Below are positions 1 to 6,961 of a stretch of DNA of 64,000 nucleotides, one piece after another. The notes beneath the pieces were generated by a model. It saw only the letters and a list, made by a program, of their open reading frames with translations, was not told the DNA's origin and made no database searches. The first letter of the stretch is position 1. Each line of letters begins with the position of its first letter. This DNA comes from Pontibacillus chungwhensis BH030062 (lineage in GTDB: Bacteria; Bacillota; Bacilli; Bacillales; BH030062): the NCBI RefSeq assembly GCF_000770675.1, contig NZ_AVBG01000010.1, forward strand, positions 1-64,000, written 5' to 3'. A program made the position numbers and the translations under genes.

Positions 1-203
1 CCTGGGAAATATGTAATTTTACAATTGTTTCAGACAATTATTATAATACGAAATCTCCTATAGAAAGTCAACTCCTTTTTCTTCATTTATCCAGTTACTA
101 GCTTGATAAAATCGCCCCTTTTTACATAGTTGCATAGATTACAAGCATTTCTGTCACACCATAACTCCCTCTTGTTTACACTACTACAAAAGGGGTGAGG
201 GGC

Positions 204-734
204 ATGGAGAGGGAAACATTCGGAGCATGGGTCGTTGCCATTGGAACAACTTTAGCAGCACTAGGCAACACCCCTTCCCTGTCTCTCCCTTCCACCCTTT
301 CAAAGGATCTCGACGTTGTTGGAAATGTCCTTCAAGGCACAGGAAGCGCATTCCTCGCCGATACAGAAGACGCGTTCACACTCAACAAGCTTGGGAACAT
401 GATCCAAGCTACCGGAAACTCAACCGTTGTAAGCGGATTGCTCTTGCCTGTAGAAGAACAAACAAGACTCACGCTCCTCATCAAAGGAAACCTGCTCCAA
501 GCACTAGGAAGCGGAACCTCCCTTGCAGAAGCTCTTTCAGAAGAACAAACCCTACTCAACCTCTACATTATATACGGAGACCTTCTCCAAATGATCGGCA
601 ACAGTCTCCAAGCCCTCGCAGAAGGAAAAGAACTAAAAGGCCAAAACGCACAAACACTCGAAAGCATCGGAAACTGGATCCAAGCCATCGGATCATACTT
701 CTCCCTATACGCCACACAAATAAATCACCACTAA
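204..734 (+). CDS. Repetitive hypothetical protein (DUF6944-like)
   Basis: A 176-residue protein made almost entirely of a degenerate repeat of the type G-N-x-[LI]-Q-A-x-G-[NS], seen about six times (VGNVLQGTGS, LGNMIQATGN, KGNLLQALGS, YGDLLQMIGN, IGNWIQAIGS). It resembles the family I know as 'DUF6944 family repetitive protein' in Bacilli, whose function is unknown. It has no signal peptide and no long membrane helix; the repeats look amphipathic. I start at ATG 204, nine bases after an AAAGGGG ribosome-binding site. A GTG at 195 in the same frame lies too close to that site. It stands alone, with non-coding DNA on both sides. Confidence 0.75.
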   Translation: MERETFGAWVVAIGTTLAALGNTPSLSLPSTLSKDLDVVGNVLQGTGSAFLADTEDAFTLNKLGNMIQATGNSTVVSGLLLPVEEQTRLTLLIKGNLLQALGSGTSLAEALSEEQTLLNLYIIYGDLLQMIGNSLQALAEGKELKGQNAQTLESIGNWIQAIGSYFSLYATQINHH

Positions 735-933
735 CACAGAGAACAGTTTTTAGAACTACTACAAGATGAAGTCTCTACGAACGAATAAAAGAGAATTTAA
801 TACAACACACAAAATACTATGGTACGCTTAGGCCACCAATTTACTTCATAACAGTTTAAATTTAGAAAGGGAATCACTCATACAACATGGAACATGGTCT
901 AAAGGTCTAAATAAATTGTAGGGAGGAGACAGA

Positions 934-1521
934 ATGAATAGGATAAAGATTATAGCCTCAATTGTGATCACTTTAGCGGTTTCGGGTTTAGCTGTATGGA
1001 TTAATTCTTCTAATTTTGAACTTGGAAAGTACGATAGTTTCCAAGAAGCAATTGAAAAAGGCATACCTTACGAGGTTAATGATCTAATCCACATCGAAAA
1101 TTACGATGGAGTAAACATCGTTATGTACACAACTGATCCAGATAAAGACGAATTACCACACGCAGATTTCGAAGCACTTGCGTTAGCTTTCTTTAAAGGA
1201 AGTCACCAGGATGGCTGGGAGAAGCTTGGAGTTGGTGGATGGACTCATTATGAAAATGACAATATGACGGTTTACCGTGAGCCTCTGCGCGTTCATGACA
1301 ATAAAGGTAATGCACTACATGAATTTTATGTGGTGTTTGGAGAAATAAACAACCCTGAGATTGCCATTATTGAAACCAAGTCACATGATGATGAATCATT
1401 CGAAGAAGCAAAAATTATTAGGAAAAATGGAGTAGCACGCTATTACATCCAGATCGGTCAGCAACCCATTGTTCGAGGGTTATCAAAAGACGGGGATGTG
1501 ATCGATCGGCAAGGTGGGTGA
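934..1521 (+). CDS. Membrane-anchored or secreted hypothetical protein
   Basis: A 195-residue protein that I do not recognise. Residues 4-24 form a single hydrophobic helix (IIASIVITLAVSGLAVW) after a short basic start, so it is anchored by its N-terminus or exported, with an acidic outside domain rich in Asp and Glu. There are no cysteines or obvious catalytic motifs. The start ATG follows GGGAGGAGACAGA, a strong ribosome-binding site. It converges on the M50/ThiF operon and shares a bidirectional terminator with it, so a functional link such as immunity is possible but unsupported. Confidence 0.7.
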   Translation: MNRIKIIASIVITLAVSGLAVWINSSNFELGKYDSFQEAIEKGIPYEVNDLIHIENYDGVNIVMYTTDPDKDELPHADFEALALAFFKGSHQDGWEKLGVGGWTHYENDNMTVYREPLRVHDNKGNALHEFYVVFGEINNPEIAIIETKSHDDESFEEAKIIRKNGVARYYIQIGQQPIVRGLSKDGDVIDRQGG

Positions 1522-1546
1522 ACAAGCAGTTATCTTGGTCCATCGC

Positions 1547-1580
1547 TAAACAAGACTTCCATATATGGAAGTCTTGTTTA
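1547..1580. terminator. Bidirectional intrinsic terminator
   Basis: A perfect 14-bp stem (TAAACAAGACTTCC and its complement) with a 6-base loop lies between convergent genes ending at 1521 (+) and 1617 (-). It can stop transcription from both sides. Confidence 0.85.
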
Positions 1581-1616
1581 GTTTACAATATTAAGAAACA
1601 ACTCTAACAAAATCCT

Positions 1617-2804
1617 CTAAGCACTTACAGCTTGATTCGATTGACGTTCCTGTCTTGCAGTACGCAAACCGATTAACCATGCTGCGACTTGAATCAAAAG
1701 CGCCACAATGACAAGAATTCCATCCCAGAAGTAAAGATTTGTGAACGTATGTTGCGTCATATTCTCAAATGCTTGCTGCAACCCGTAAAGGGACGGGAGG
1801 ATCTGGAAGTAAACGAATAAAAAGGTCGCTACAGCTCCTCCAAACATATAGAGCACCGAAAACCACTTCGCATGTTTCTTCTCATGAGGGGCTAAACGCT
1901 GCCACTCGTCTTGACGCTTACGAAGAAATATCTTTTGCAAGAGAACAAGACTATGCTCATGAAGCGCCGACGTGTTTACCCAGTTGATCAGTACAAAATA
2001 CATATCTGTTCTTAAGAATATAACAAATTGACTGATTACGCCGAATAAGAGAAAGAACGTGACCATCTGGGCAAAGGAAACGATAAAAGCGATCGGCACG
2101 AATAGTTGAACCAAAAGACAAGCTAAAATCATAACCCCATCCCAGGCCATTCCCGCCAAATACGGAGTATATCGCTCTTTCTTCTCCCTCGACCAAAGTC
2201 CTGACATATCCGTTTCTGCTACAAGAAAGATCATGCGCAAGTTTAGCTGAACTTTTGTTTTCACACCAAGCCTGTTGGCAGCTAATACATGAGCAAACTC
2301 ATGAATGATCGTTGCAGCTGATATGGTTAATAAGATTAAAATTGCACTAAGACCGACTGATTCAAACAAGAAGACATCTCTGAAACTAGGGAATAAGGAA
2401 GGAGAATAAGCAATGAGGAAGACAGCAGCCACAGCAGACAAGGTGTAGAACATCATTAGTGGCTTACTAAAAAGAATGCTGCCTGCCTTTTGCAGACGAG
2501 GATTCACCTCACGATCTACTTCTTCATTTAATACCACACCATTGATCTTCAGGATAAGACCCATTTCAAGAAGCGTTTCAGCAAAATCCAGCACATCCAC
2601 TTCTTCTCCGTACTTCGCCTCTACGCTCTCTTTCACTTCTTCGATCGTCTTCTCTCCATCAAATCCTCGAACCACATCAGCCGCTACATCAGGCACACGT
2701 ATGAACTCCCCCAAAACAGGGTCTCCAATCGTGTACTCCTCCCCGTCCTGCTGGATCGATAAATGGGTACAATCCAGACAATGCTCTTTTACCAGGTTAC
2801 CCAT
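1617..2804 (-). CDS. PqqD-domain M50 membrane metallopeptidase (RiPP maturation/export)
   Basis: A 395-residue protein. Residues 1-95 look like a PqqD/RRE-type winged-helix domain that binds a peptide leader (GDPVLGEFIRVPDVAADVV, then a short helix-turn-helix). The rest is a polytopic membrane protein with the zinc motif HEFAH at about 168-172 and a second motif TDMYF with Asp near 267, as in site-2-type M50 peptidases and 'peptide zinc metalloprotease' proteins of RiPP clusters. It carries an N-terminal HCLDC cysteine pair. The likely role is to cleave the leader of the mini-peptides at 4032-4445 at the membrane, possibly also aiding export. Its start overlaps the end of the ThiF-like gene by 8 bp, so translation is probably coupled. 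It is the last gene of the operon. Confidence 0.82.
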   Translation of the reverse strand: MGNLVKEHCLDCTHLSIQQDGEEYTIGDPVLGEFIRVPDVAADVVRGFDGEKTIEEVKESVEAKYGEEVDVLDFAETLLEMGLILKINGVVLNEEVDREVNPRLQKAGSILFSKPLMMFYTLSAVAAVFLIAYSPSLFPSFRDVFLFESVGLSAILILLTISAATIIHEFAHVLAANRLGVKTKVQLNLRMIFLVAETDMSGLWSREKKERYTPYLAGMAWDGVMILACLLVQLFVPIAFIVSFAQMVTFFLLFGVISQFVIFLRTDMYFVLINWVNTSALHEHSLVLLQKIFLRKRQDEWQRLAPHEKKHAKWFSVLYMFGGAVATFLFVYFQILPSLYGLQQAFENMTQHTFTNLYFWDGILVIVALLIQVAAWLIGLRTARQERQSNQAVSA

Positions 2805-3930
2805 GAACGACCCTCATTTCATTTGCACATTCAATGAGTTCATCTAAAGTTGAGATCTCTTCTATGTGATCTTGACTGCACGTAGGACAAGTCGGCACCC
2901 TGGTAAATTCAAAATCGCTCTGATTCAGTTCCATGGTTTCTGTATTTAACTGAGAGTAAGGCTTTGCCAATTCGGCGTAGCCTGTTAGATGTTTTACAAC
3001 TTCAGATGTAAAGAAGCCTGTGAGCATCGAAACATGAGGCGCAAATCCAGTATTTCTTCTTGAGAAAACTTTATTGTACACCGCTCTTAATCGGCTTTCT
3101 TCAGAATCTTCCTCCGCCAGTCCGTTAATAAGACGGCAATCATAACAAGAACCAGAAGCAGGATCGAGCCGTTCCCACATGACGATTTTATTCAGGAACC
3201 CTCCTTGATAAAACGGAATTCCTTTTATGTAACAAGCAGCATTCACCCATCTGTTGGCTACGATAGCAGGCGTATCGATCATACTCACAACGATGTCACA
3301 GCCATCAATGATATCTAACAAATCGTGATGGGACGTAATTTCTCGGTTATACATTTTTACTTTCACATCAGGATTAATCTTCTCGACTTTTTCCTGTGCA
3401 ACTTCGGATTTCAATCGGCCAACGTCCTCTTCATTGAAGATAAACTGACGATTCAAATTGCTGCGACTTATTGTATCAAAGTCTACACCACGAATCTCAC
3501 CTACACCGAGCCCAGCAAAGTAAGCTGTTGTTAAACAGCCTCCTCCAAGACCGATAACGGCTACTTTCGCATCCTTCAGACTCCCTTGATACTCATACTT
3601 ACTTTTCGATAGATTCGAATAGCTTGAATAATAGTTTAAATTGGCTTCATATCGCTCAAGTTCAGACGCAAGAAAAGAGACTGGGACTTCAGCAGACTCA
3701 AGAAAGCCAAGTCCATCAAGGGCCCCTATCGCCTCATTTACTTCTTCTTCTGTAATCCCTAACTGAATCGCAACTTCTTCATTAGTTCTACTGCCATCCA
3801 GGAGCTCAGTAAGTTTGTAAACCAATCCCTCGGGATCATTGATGATGGTACGCTGTTCATTCATTCCAACTTCTATAGCTTCCTCTAACTGAACCACCGG
3901 TCTTAACGTTCTCTTAAACGCTACATTCAT
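2797..3930 (-). CDS. ThiF/E1-like adenylating enzyme with N-terminal RRE-like domain
   Basis: A 377-residue protein. Residues 1-85 resemble a PqqD/RRE leader-binding domain. From about 120 on there is an E1/ThiF/MccB adenylation fold: GLGGGC nucleotide loop (127-132), VDFD (149-152), NLNRQ (158-162), Lys174, and SMIDT (216-220). Two Cys pairs, 262/265 and 348/351, match the structural zinc site of the family. The expected reaction is ATP-dependent adenylation of a peptide C-terminus, as by MccB on microcin C or ThiF/MoeB on Gly-Gly tails. The start is ATG 3930, after AGGAGGGTTTCGA; the longer open frame up to 3972 runs through a hairpin and lacks a ribosome-binding site. It sits just after four mini-genes whose products end in Tyr-(Ala/Gly)-Gly, the probable substrates. 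Confidence 0.88.
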   Translation of the reverse strand: MNVAFKRTLRPVVQLEEAIEVGMNEQRTIINDPEGLVYKLTELLDGSRTNEEVAIQLGITEEEVNEAIGALDGLGFLESAEVPVSFLASELERYEANLNYYSSYSNLSKSKYEYQGSLKDAKVAVIGLGGGCLTTAYFAGLGVGEIRGVDFDTISRSNLNRQFIFNEEDVGRLKSEVAQEKVEKINPDVKVKMYNREITSHHDLLDIIDGCDIVVSMIDTPAIVANRWVNAACYIKGIPFYQGGFLNKIVMWERLDPASGSCYDCRLINGLAEEDSEESRLRAVYNKVFSRRNTGFAPHVSMLTGFFTSEVVKHLTGYAELAKPYSQLNTETMELNQSDFEFTRVPTCPTCSQDHIEEISTLDELIECANEMRVVHG

Positions 3931-3955
3931 TCGAAACCCTCCTATTATAGAAATA

Positions 3956-3981
3956 GGACCGTACATTTTCATATACGGCCC
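3956..3981 (-). promoter_or_regulatory. Intra-operon hairpin between precursor genes and enzymes
   Basis: An 11-bp stem with two G-T pairs and a GAAA loop, read on the minus strand, lies between the last mini-gene and the ribosome-binding site of the ThiF-like gene. It has no T-run, so it looks more like a partial attenuator or an mRNA-stabilising/processing hairpin. Such an element would keep precursor mRNA in excess over enzyme mRNA. Confidence 0.55.
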
Positions 3982-4031
3982 CTGTGATCGTTCTTCCTAT
4001 TTAGTACACCTTCCGCTATACAAAGCGGCCC

Positions 4032-4103
4032 TTAGCCAGCATATGGAGGCGGTACAAGAACAGTTGGCTTGAGCTTCTCGGTCTTTTTCACTTCAATTTT
4101 CAT
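4032..4103 (-). CDS. Mini RiPP precursor peptide 4 (23 aa)
   Basis: A 23-codon gene with start ATG 4103 and a strong AAAAGGAGG site eight bases upstream. Its product is the shared leader MKIEVKKTEKLKPT followed by VLVPPPYAG. The leader is identical in all four tandem genes; the tail varies but ends Tyr-Ala/Gly-Gly. It is below the usual length cut-off of gene finders and so is probably unannotated elsewhere. It is the last precursor before the ThiF-like enzyme and has the longest, proline-rich tail. The role as a modified peptide is inferred from its neighbours. Confidence 0.85.
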   Translation of the reverse strand: MKIEVKKTEKLKPTVLVPPPYAG

Positions 4104-4153
4104 GTAGATGACCTCCTTTTCATATAGTTTGGGTAAGCTAAGTATTCCAAGTC

Positions 4154-4219
4154 TTAGCCAGCATAATTTTGCACGTATGTCGGTTTAAGTTTTTCGGTCT
4201 TTTTCACTTCGATTTTCAT
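4154..4219 (-). CDS. Mini RiPP precursor peptide 3 (21 aa)
   Basis: A 21-codon gene, third of four in a tandem series. Its product is the conserved leader MKIEVKKTEKLKPT followed by YVQNYAG. A good ribosome-binding site (AGGAGG) precedes the ATG. The neighbouring non-coding DNA is also similar to that of the next copy, with a start-to-start period of 113 bp on one side and 116 bp on the other, so the series arose by tandem duplication. The tail has diverged much more than the leader. Confidence 0.86.
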   Translation of the reverse strand: MKIEVKKTEKLKPTYVQNYAG

Positions 4220-4269
4220 GAAGAATACCTCCTTTATGCTGGATTGGTGAAACTGACTACGCTTTACGC

Positions 4270-4332
4270 TTAGCCACCGTATGGAATGAATGTTGGCTTA
4301 AGCTTTTCGGTTTTTTTCACTTCGATTTTCAT
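4270..4332 (-). CDS. Mini RiPP precursor peptide 2 (20 aa)
   Basis: A 20-codon gene with the same leader, MKIEVKKTEKLKPT, followed by FIPYGG. Its protein sequence is identical to that of the gene at 4383-4445 although the codons differ at several third positions. That points to selection on the peptide rather than a very recent copy. A GGGGG-type ribosome-binding site precedes the ATG. The Gly-Gly C-terminus is the kind of end that E1/ThiF enzymes adenylate. Confidence 0.86.
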   Translation of the reverse strand: MKIEVKKTEKLKPTFIPYGG

Positions 4333-4382
4333 GAAGAATACCCCCTTTTTAATAGATTGGTGAAGCTGACTACGTTTTACGT

Positions 4383-4445
4383 TTAGCCACCGTAAGGGAT
4401 GAATGTCGGCTTAAGTTTTTCAGTCTTTTTCACTTCAATCTTCAT
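4383..4445 (-). CDS. Mini RiPP precursor peptide 1 (20 aa)
   Basis: The first gene of the precursor/enzyme operon. Its 20-codon product is leader MKIEVKKTEKLKPT plus tail FIPYGG. The ATG follows AAAGGAGGAGTACTC. The nearest upstream promoter candidate is at 4508-4538. The leader is basic (five Lys in 14 residues) and has no hydrophobic stretch, so it is not a signal peptide; this fits cytoplasmic recognition by the RRE-like domains of the two downstream enzymes. Confidence 0.86.
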   Translation of the reverse strand: MKIEVKKTEKLKPTFIPYGG

Positions 4446-4507
4446 GAGTACTCCTCCTTTCAAGTAGCAACCTCTTATGTAATGGGCTGTACTTTTGATC
4501 TGAGTTA

Positions 4508-4538
4508 ATCATACAAAATATTCTTACTTTTTTGAATA
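4508..4538 (-). promoter_or_regulatory. Promoter candidate of the precursor operon
   Basis: On the minus strand, TATTCAA (-35 region, 4532-4538), 18 bases, then TATGAT (-10, 4508-4513). The same TATTCAA-N18-TATGAT arrangement precedes the pro-peptide gene at 5003-5033. A TATTC...GAATA dyad (4519-4523 and 4534-4538) overlaps the -35 element and could be part of an operator. Confidence 0.6.
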
Positions 4539-4742
4539 GTTTTACTACTTAACGAAATATTACAGATTATTTGCTATTCTTTTTATTTTCCATTCAAATC
4601 TTTTGTTCCCTGACAAAGAATCAGTAGTGAAAACACCACTAAATCCAAGCTTTTAACATTCTTATTTTCCCCCAGAAAAACAATAAGTCCACCAATACCG
4701 GAAAACCAGTAATGATAGACTCAAGGTTACGCAAATAAAAAA

Positions 4743-4792
4743 GGGCTTGGCTTCATTTCAGAGATCTCACCCTGATCATGAGCCACAAGCCC
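4743..4792 (-). terminator. Terminator of the pro-peptide gene
   Basis: Arms GGGCTTGGCT (4743-4752) and its complement with a 2-base bulge (4781-4792), followed on the minus strand by a T-run. It ends the transcript of the 43-codon gene and separates it from the precursor operon. Confidence 0.75.
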
Positions 4793-4841
4793 CTTTATGC
4801 TATCTATAAATTATATTAGATTCTCGGCTAAAAAAGAGACT

Positions 4842-4973
4842 TTAGCTAACAACCTCTTCATCGTTTAACCCGGCAACATCAGGTTCTTCACCAGCTAAAT
4901 CGAACCCTCCCTGAAACATACCAAAACCTAACGTCAATAGAATAGCTGCTACTACAGTTGTTAACTTTTTCAC
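4842..4973 (-). CDS. Secreted pro-peptide, candidate signal of the adjacent RRNPP regulator
   Basis: A 43-codon gene starting at GTG 4973 with AAGGAGGGC upstream. The product has a basic N-terminus (VKKL), a hydrophobic export helix (TTVVAAILLTLGFGMF), and then an acidic tail (FDLAGEEPDVAGLNDEEVVS). This is the layout of Phr/PapR/NprX-type pro-peptides: export, trimming outside, and re-import of a short C-terminal piece. It lies directly downstream of, and on the same strand as, an HTH-TPR regulator, which is the usual pairing in RRNPP systems. The mature peptide cannot be fixed from sequence. Re-import would probably use the Opp transporter (one is encoded at 59.9-64 kb). Confidence 0.8.
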   Translation of the reverse strand: MKKLTTVVAAILLTLGFGMFQGGFDLAGEEPDVAGLNDEEVVS

Positions 4974-5002
4974 GATAAGCCCTCCTTGATTAATCTATAA
5001 AC

Positions 5003-5033
5003 ATCATACCTAATTTTTAGATTATATTGAATA
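5003..5033 (-). promoter_or_regulatory. Promoter candidate of the pro-peptide gene
   Basis: On the minus strand, TATTCAA (5027-5033), 18 bases, TATGAT (5003-5008), about 30 bp before the GTG start. It has the same architecture as the promoter at 4508-4538. A TTTTGTAT-TAACTCA block is also shared by both regions: it lies upstream of this promoter and spans the -10 of the other, with a 3-base difference. Confidence 0.55.
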
Positions 5034-5146
5034 ATTTTGAGTTAATACAAAACATTACAAAAACACTGCATAAAATTGATTGTTTCAACCAAAGGTTTTG
5101 CGTTAACCTCTATATTTATCCACTTAAATAGACTCAAGTACAATTC

Positions 5147-6427
5147 TTAAACGGAGCTTAACTGAATTTCTTTTTTCATATAAGAAGCAGCTAATTTATA
5201 TTTCCGATTGTTATAATAATAATCACCAAGTCGTTCATAGAGACCTTTCAACTTATATTGGTAGTCGCGTTCTTCCAATTCTTTTATTAAGTCATTCATG
5301 CAGCGTTCGAAATCTTCAAACCTTTCCTCTTTCTCAAATATAAAAGCTTCTAACTCTTTTAAGTAGTATTGATCTTGTTCTGATTGGCAATGTTGTTTGG
5401 CATGACTAAGAACGAGTTTGGCTTCTTCAACCTTATTCCGATCTATCAAACTACCTATTAAGGAACGGTATGGAAGAACAATATTGTGCAGGTCTCCATC
5501 CTCGACTTTTGTCTCTATCGACTTCCTGAAATAATAGATGGCAGTCCCGTAATCACCCAGTTGCTTATTAATCAGTCCGCAATTATGTTGAATGCGACTC
5601 TTCAACTTTTTATTATTTGTCATATTGACAATCTTTTCTCCCTTGTGAAAGTATTCCATTGCTGCTTCACATTCAGTCATCTCCCAATGTATAGCACCTA
5701 TCATATTATACGTTTCCCCTAACCGGTCCCATTCGAGCTTTTGCTGAAACACATGCAGACACTCTTTCGCTGCTTCAATCGCCTTATAATACTCCCTGTT
5801 CTGCTTATGCAGCAAAGAAATATTATAGAAGAACAAACCTTCCTCTAATTTGTCGTCAGTTTGGGTTACGAGTCTATAATAGTGTTTTAAACTTGCATGT
5901 ATATGATTGTGTTGAAAGTGGTATAAACCAAAATAGTAGTCATGGAATGACGAGAGCACGGTATCGTCTAGCATCTCCCCATCTTTTATATAAAGGCTTA
6001 CTAATAAATGAATCGAGGTTAGTTTATCTTGATTGCCCCCCTCTTTCATAAAATGAGCACCTTTAATGAGCGTATATAGTAGCTCACTATAAATCCCCTT
6101 AACGACTTGATCCTCCAGAGACTCCAAATGATTCAGCAGACTCTTCACTCTTGAACCATCACCTATAACGACCGCATCTTTCAATTCTATAATCTGGTCG
6201 ATTAAGGCCTGATCCATGTATTCGTACTCCAACAAGTAATCCTCATCCACCTCTAGCTTGTCCGCAAAAAGCACAAGAATATCTTTAGACGGAACGTACT
6301 TACCCGATTCAATATTGCTAAGATGAGTAGCTGAAACCACCCCAACGCTAAGCTCACTCTGCGATAAGCCACGTAATTGCCTTACGTATTTAATTCTTCT
6401 CCCGATGTGCACCAAAGATTCCCCCAT
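5147..6427 (-). CDS. RRNPP-type HTH-TPR quorum-sensing regulator
   Basis: A 426-residue protein with an N-terminal Xre/Cro helix-turn-helix (about residues 8-65; LRGLSQSELSVGVVSATHLS) and a long array of TPR-like helical hairpins to the C-terminus, including motifs such as YYKAIEAAKECLHVF and YGTAIYYFRKSIET. The length and layout match PlcR/NprR/PrgX-type regulators, which bind a re-imported peptide through the TPRs and switch promoter binding. The pro-peptide gene immediately downstream is its probable partner, and the precursor operon its probable target. GTG 6412 (after GGGGGA) may be a better start than ATG 6427. Confidence 0.85.
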   Translation of the reverse strand: MGESLVHIGRRIKYVRQLRGLSQSELSVGVVSATHLSNIESGKYVPSKDILVLFADKLEVDEDYLLEYEYMDQALIDQIIELKDAVVIGDGSRVKSLLNHLESLEDQVVKGIYSELLYTLIKGAHFMKEGGNQDKLTSIHLLVSLYIKDGEMLDDTVLSSFHDYYFGLYHFQHNHIHASLKHYYRLVTQTDDKLEEGLFFYNISLLHKQNREYYKAIEAAKECLHVFQQKLEWDRLGETYNMIGAIHWEMTECEAAMEYFHKGEKIVNMTNNKKLKSRIQHNCGLINKQLGDYGTAIYYFRKSIETKVEDGDLHNIVLPYRSLIGSLIDRNKVEEAKLVLSHAKQHCQSEQDQYYLKELEAFIFEKEERFEDFERCMNDLIKELEERDYQYKLKGLYERLGDYYYNNRKYKLAASYMKKEIQLSSV

Positions 6428-6684
6428 ACCATATTGGACTAGTTGTATGTGTTCAACAAAGATGCTGAAAATTCAAAAATTATTTCCTTAGTATTAGTTT
6501 ATCAGACATTCGGCCTTACTGAATCAGGAAGGAAGACCCCTTTTATCATAGGTCAATAGAACCACCGTCTGAAATTAACCAAGATAAATACGCAACATTA
6601 AGGTGAAAGTTTTGACTTACATTTCATTGACAACTCACTTATAAGAGCGTAATATAATCATCAACAAAAAAGTTCGAAAATTAA

Positions 6685-6854
6685 CTCTTCTTATCAAGAG
6701 AGGTGGAGGGACTGGCCCTTTGATACCTCGGCAACGGGTTCTTACGTGAATACCGTGCCAATTCCAACCAGGTGAAAGCCTGAAAGATGAGAGAGCGGGA
6801 CTCGTATTCGGAGCCCTCTCATCTCGTCTGAAGGACAAGTTGAGGGGGTTTTTT
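6685..6854 (+). promoter_or_regulatory. SAM-I (S-box) riboswitch with terminator
   Basis: The leader contains the S-box core: CTTATCAAGAGAGGTGGAGG, ACTGGCCC, GATACCTCGGCAAC, CCAACCAGGTGAAAGCCTG, AAGATGAGAG. The closing strand GATGAGAG can pair either with the start of the element or with CTCTCATC of the following terminator (arms 6814-6828 and 6834-6848, then six T). SAM binding therefore stops transcription of the two-gene operon at 6962-8979, which places that operon in sulfur-amino-acid control. Confidence 0.95.
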
Positions 6855-6961
6855 AGTACCTTCCTTCATATACATAGAAGGAAATTGGACGCGTAACTTT
6901 TAATTCCAAGTAACTTGGGTTGTTTAATCTGATATACTATTATAAAGAGGAGCTGAGTCAG

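Noticed and set aside
227-769. A 180-codon frame overlapping the repeat protein
   Set aside because: It has an unnatural Arg/Pro/His-rich composition and no ribosome-binding site; it is the shadow of the gene at 204-734.
3931-3972. Upstream extension of the ThiF-like protein (MKMYGPISII...)
   Set aside because: It would be encoded by the 3' arm of a hairpin and lacks a ribosome-binding site; ATG 3930 has an excellent one.
4032-4445. CRISPR-like reading of the four regular repeats
   Set aside because: The conserved segments are start codons, leaders and ribosome-binding sites in frame; the spacers are similar to each other and the repeat is not palindromic.
4590-4700. A 6-codon frame after GGGGGA on the minus strand
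   Set aside because: Too short to distinguish from chance.
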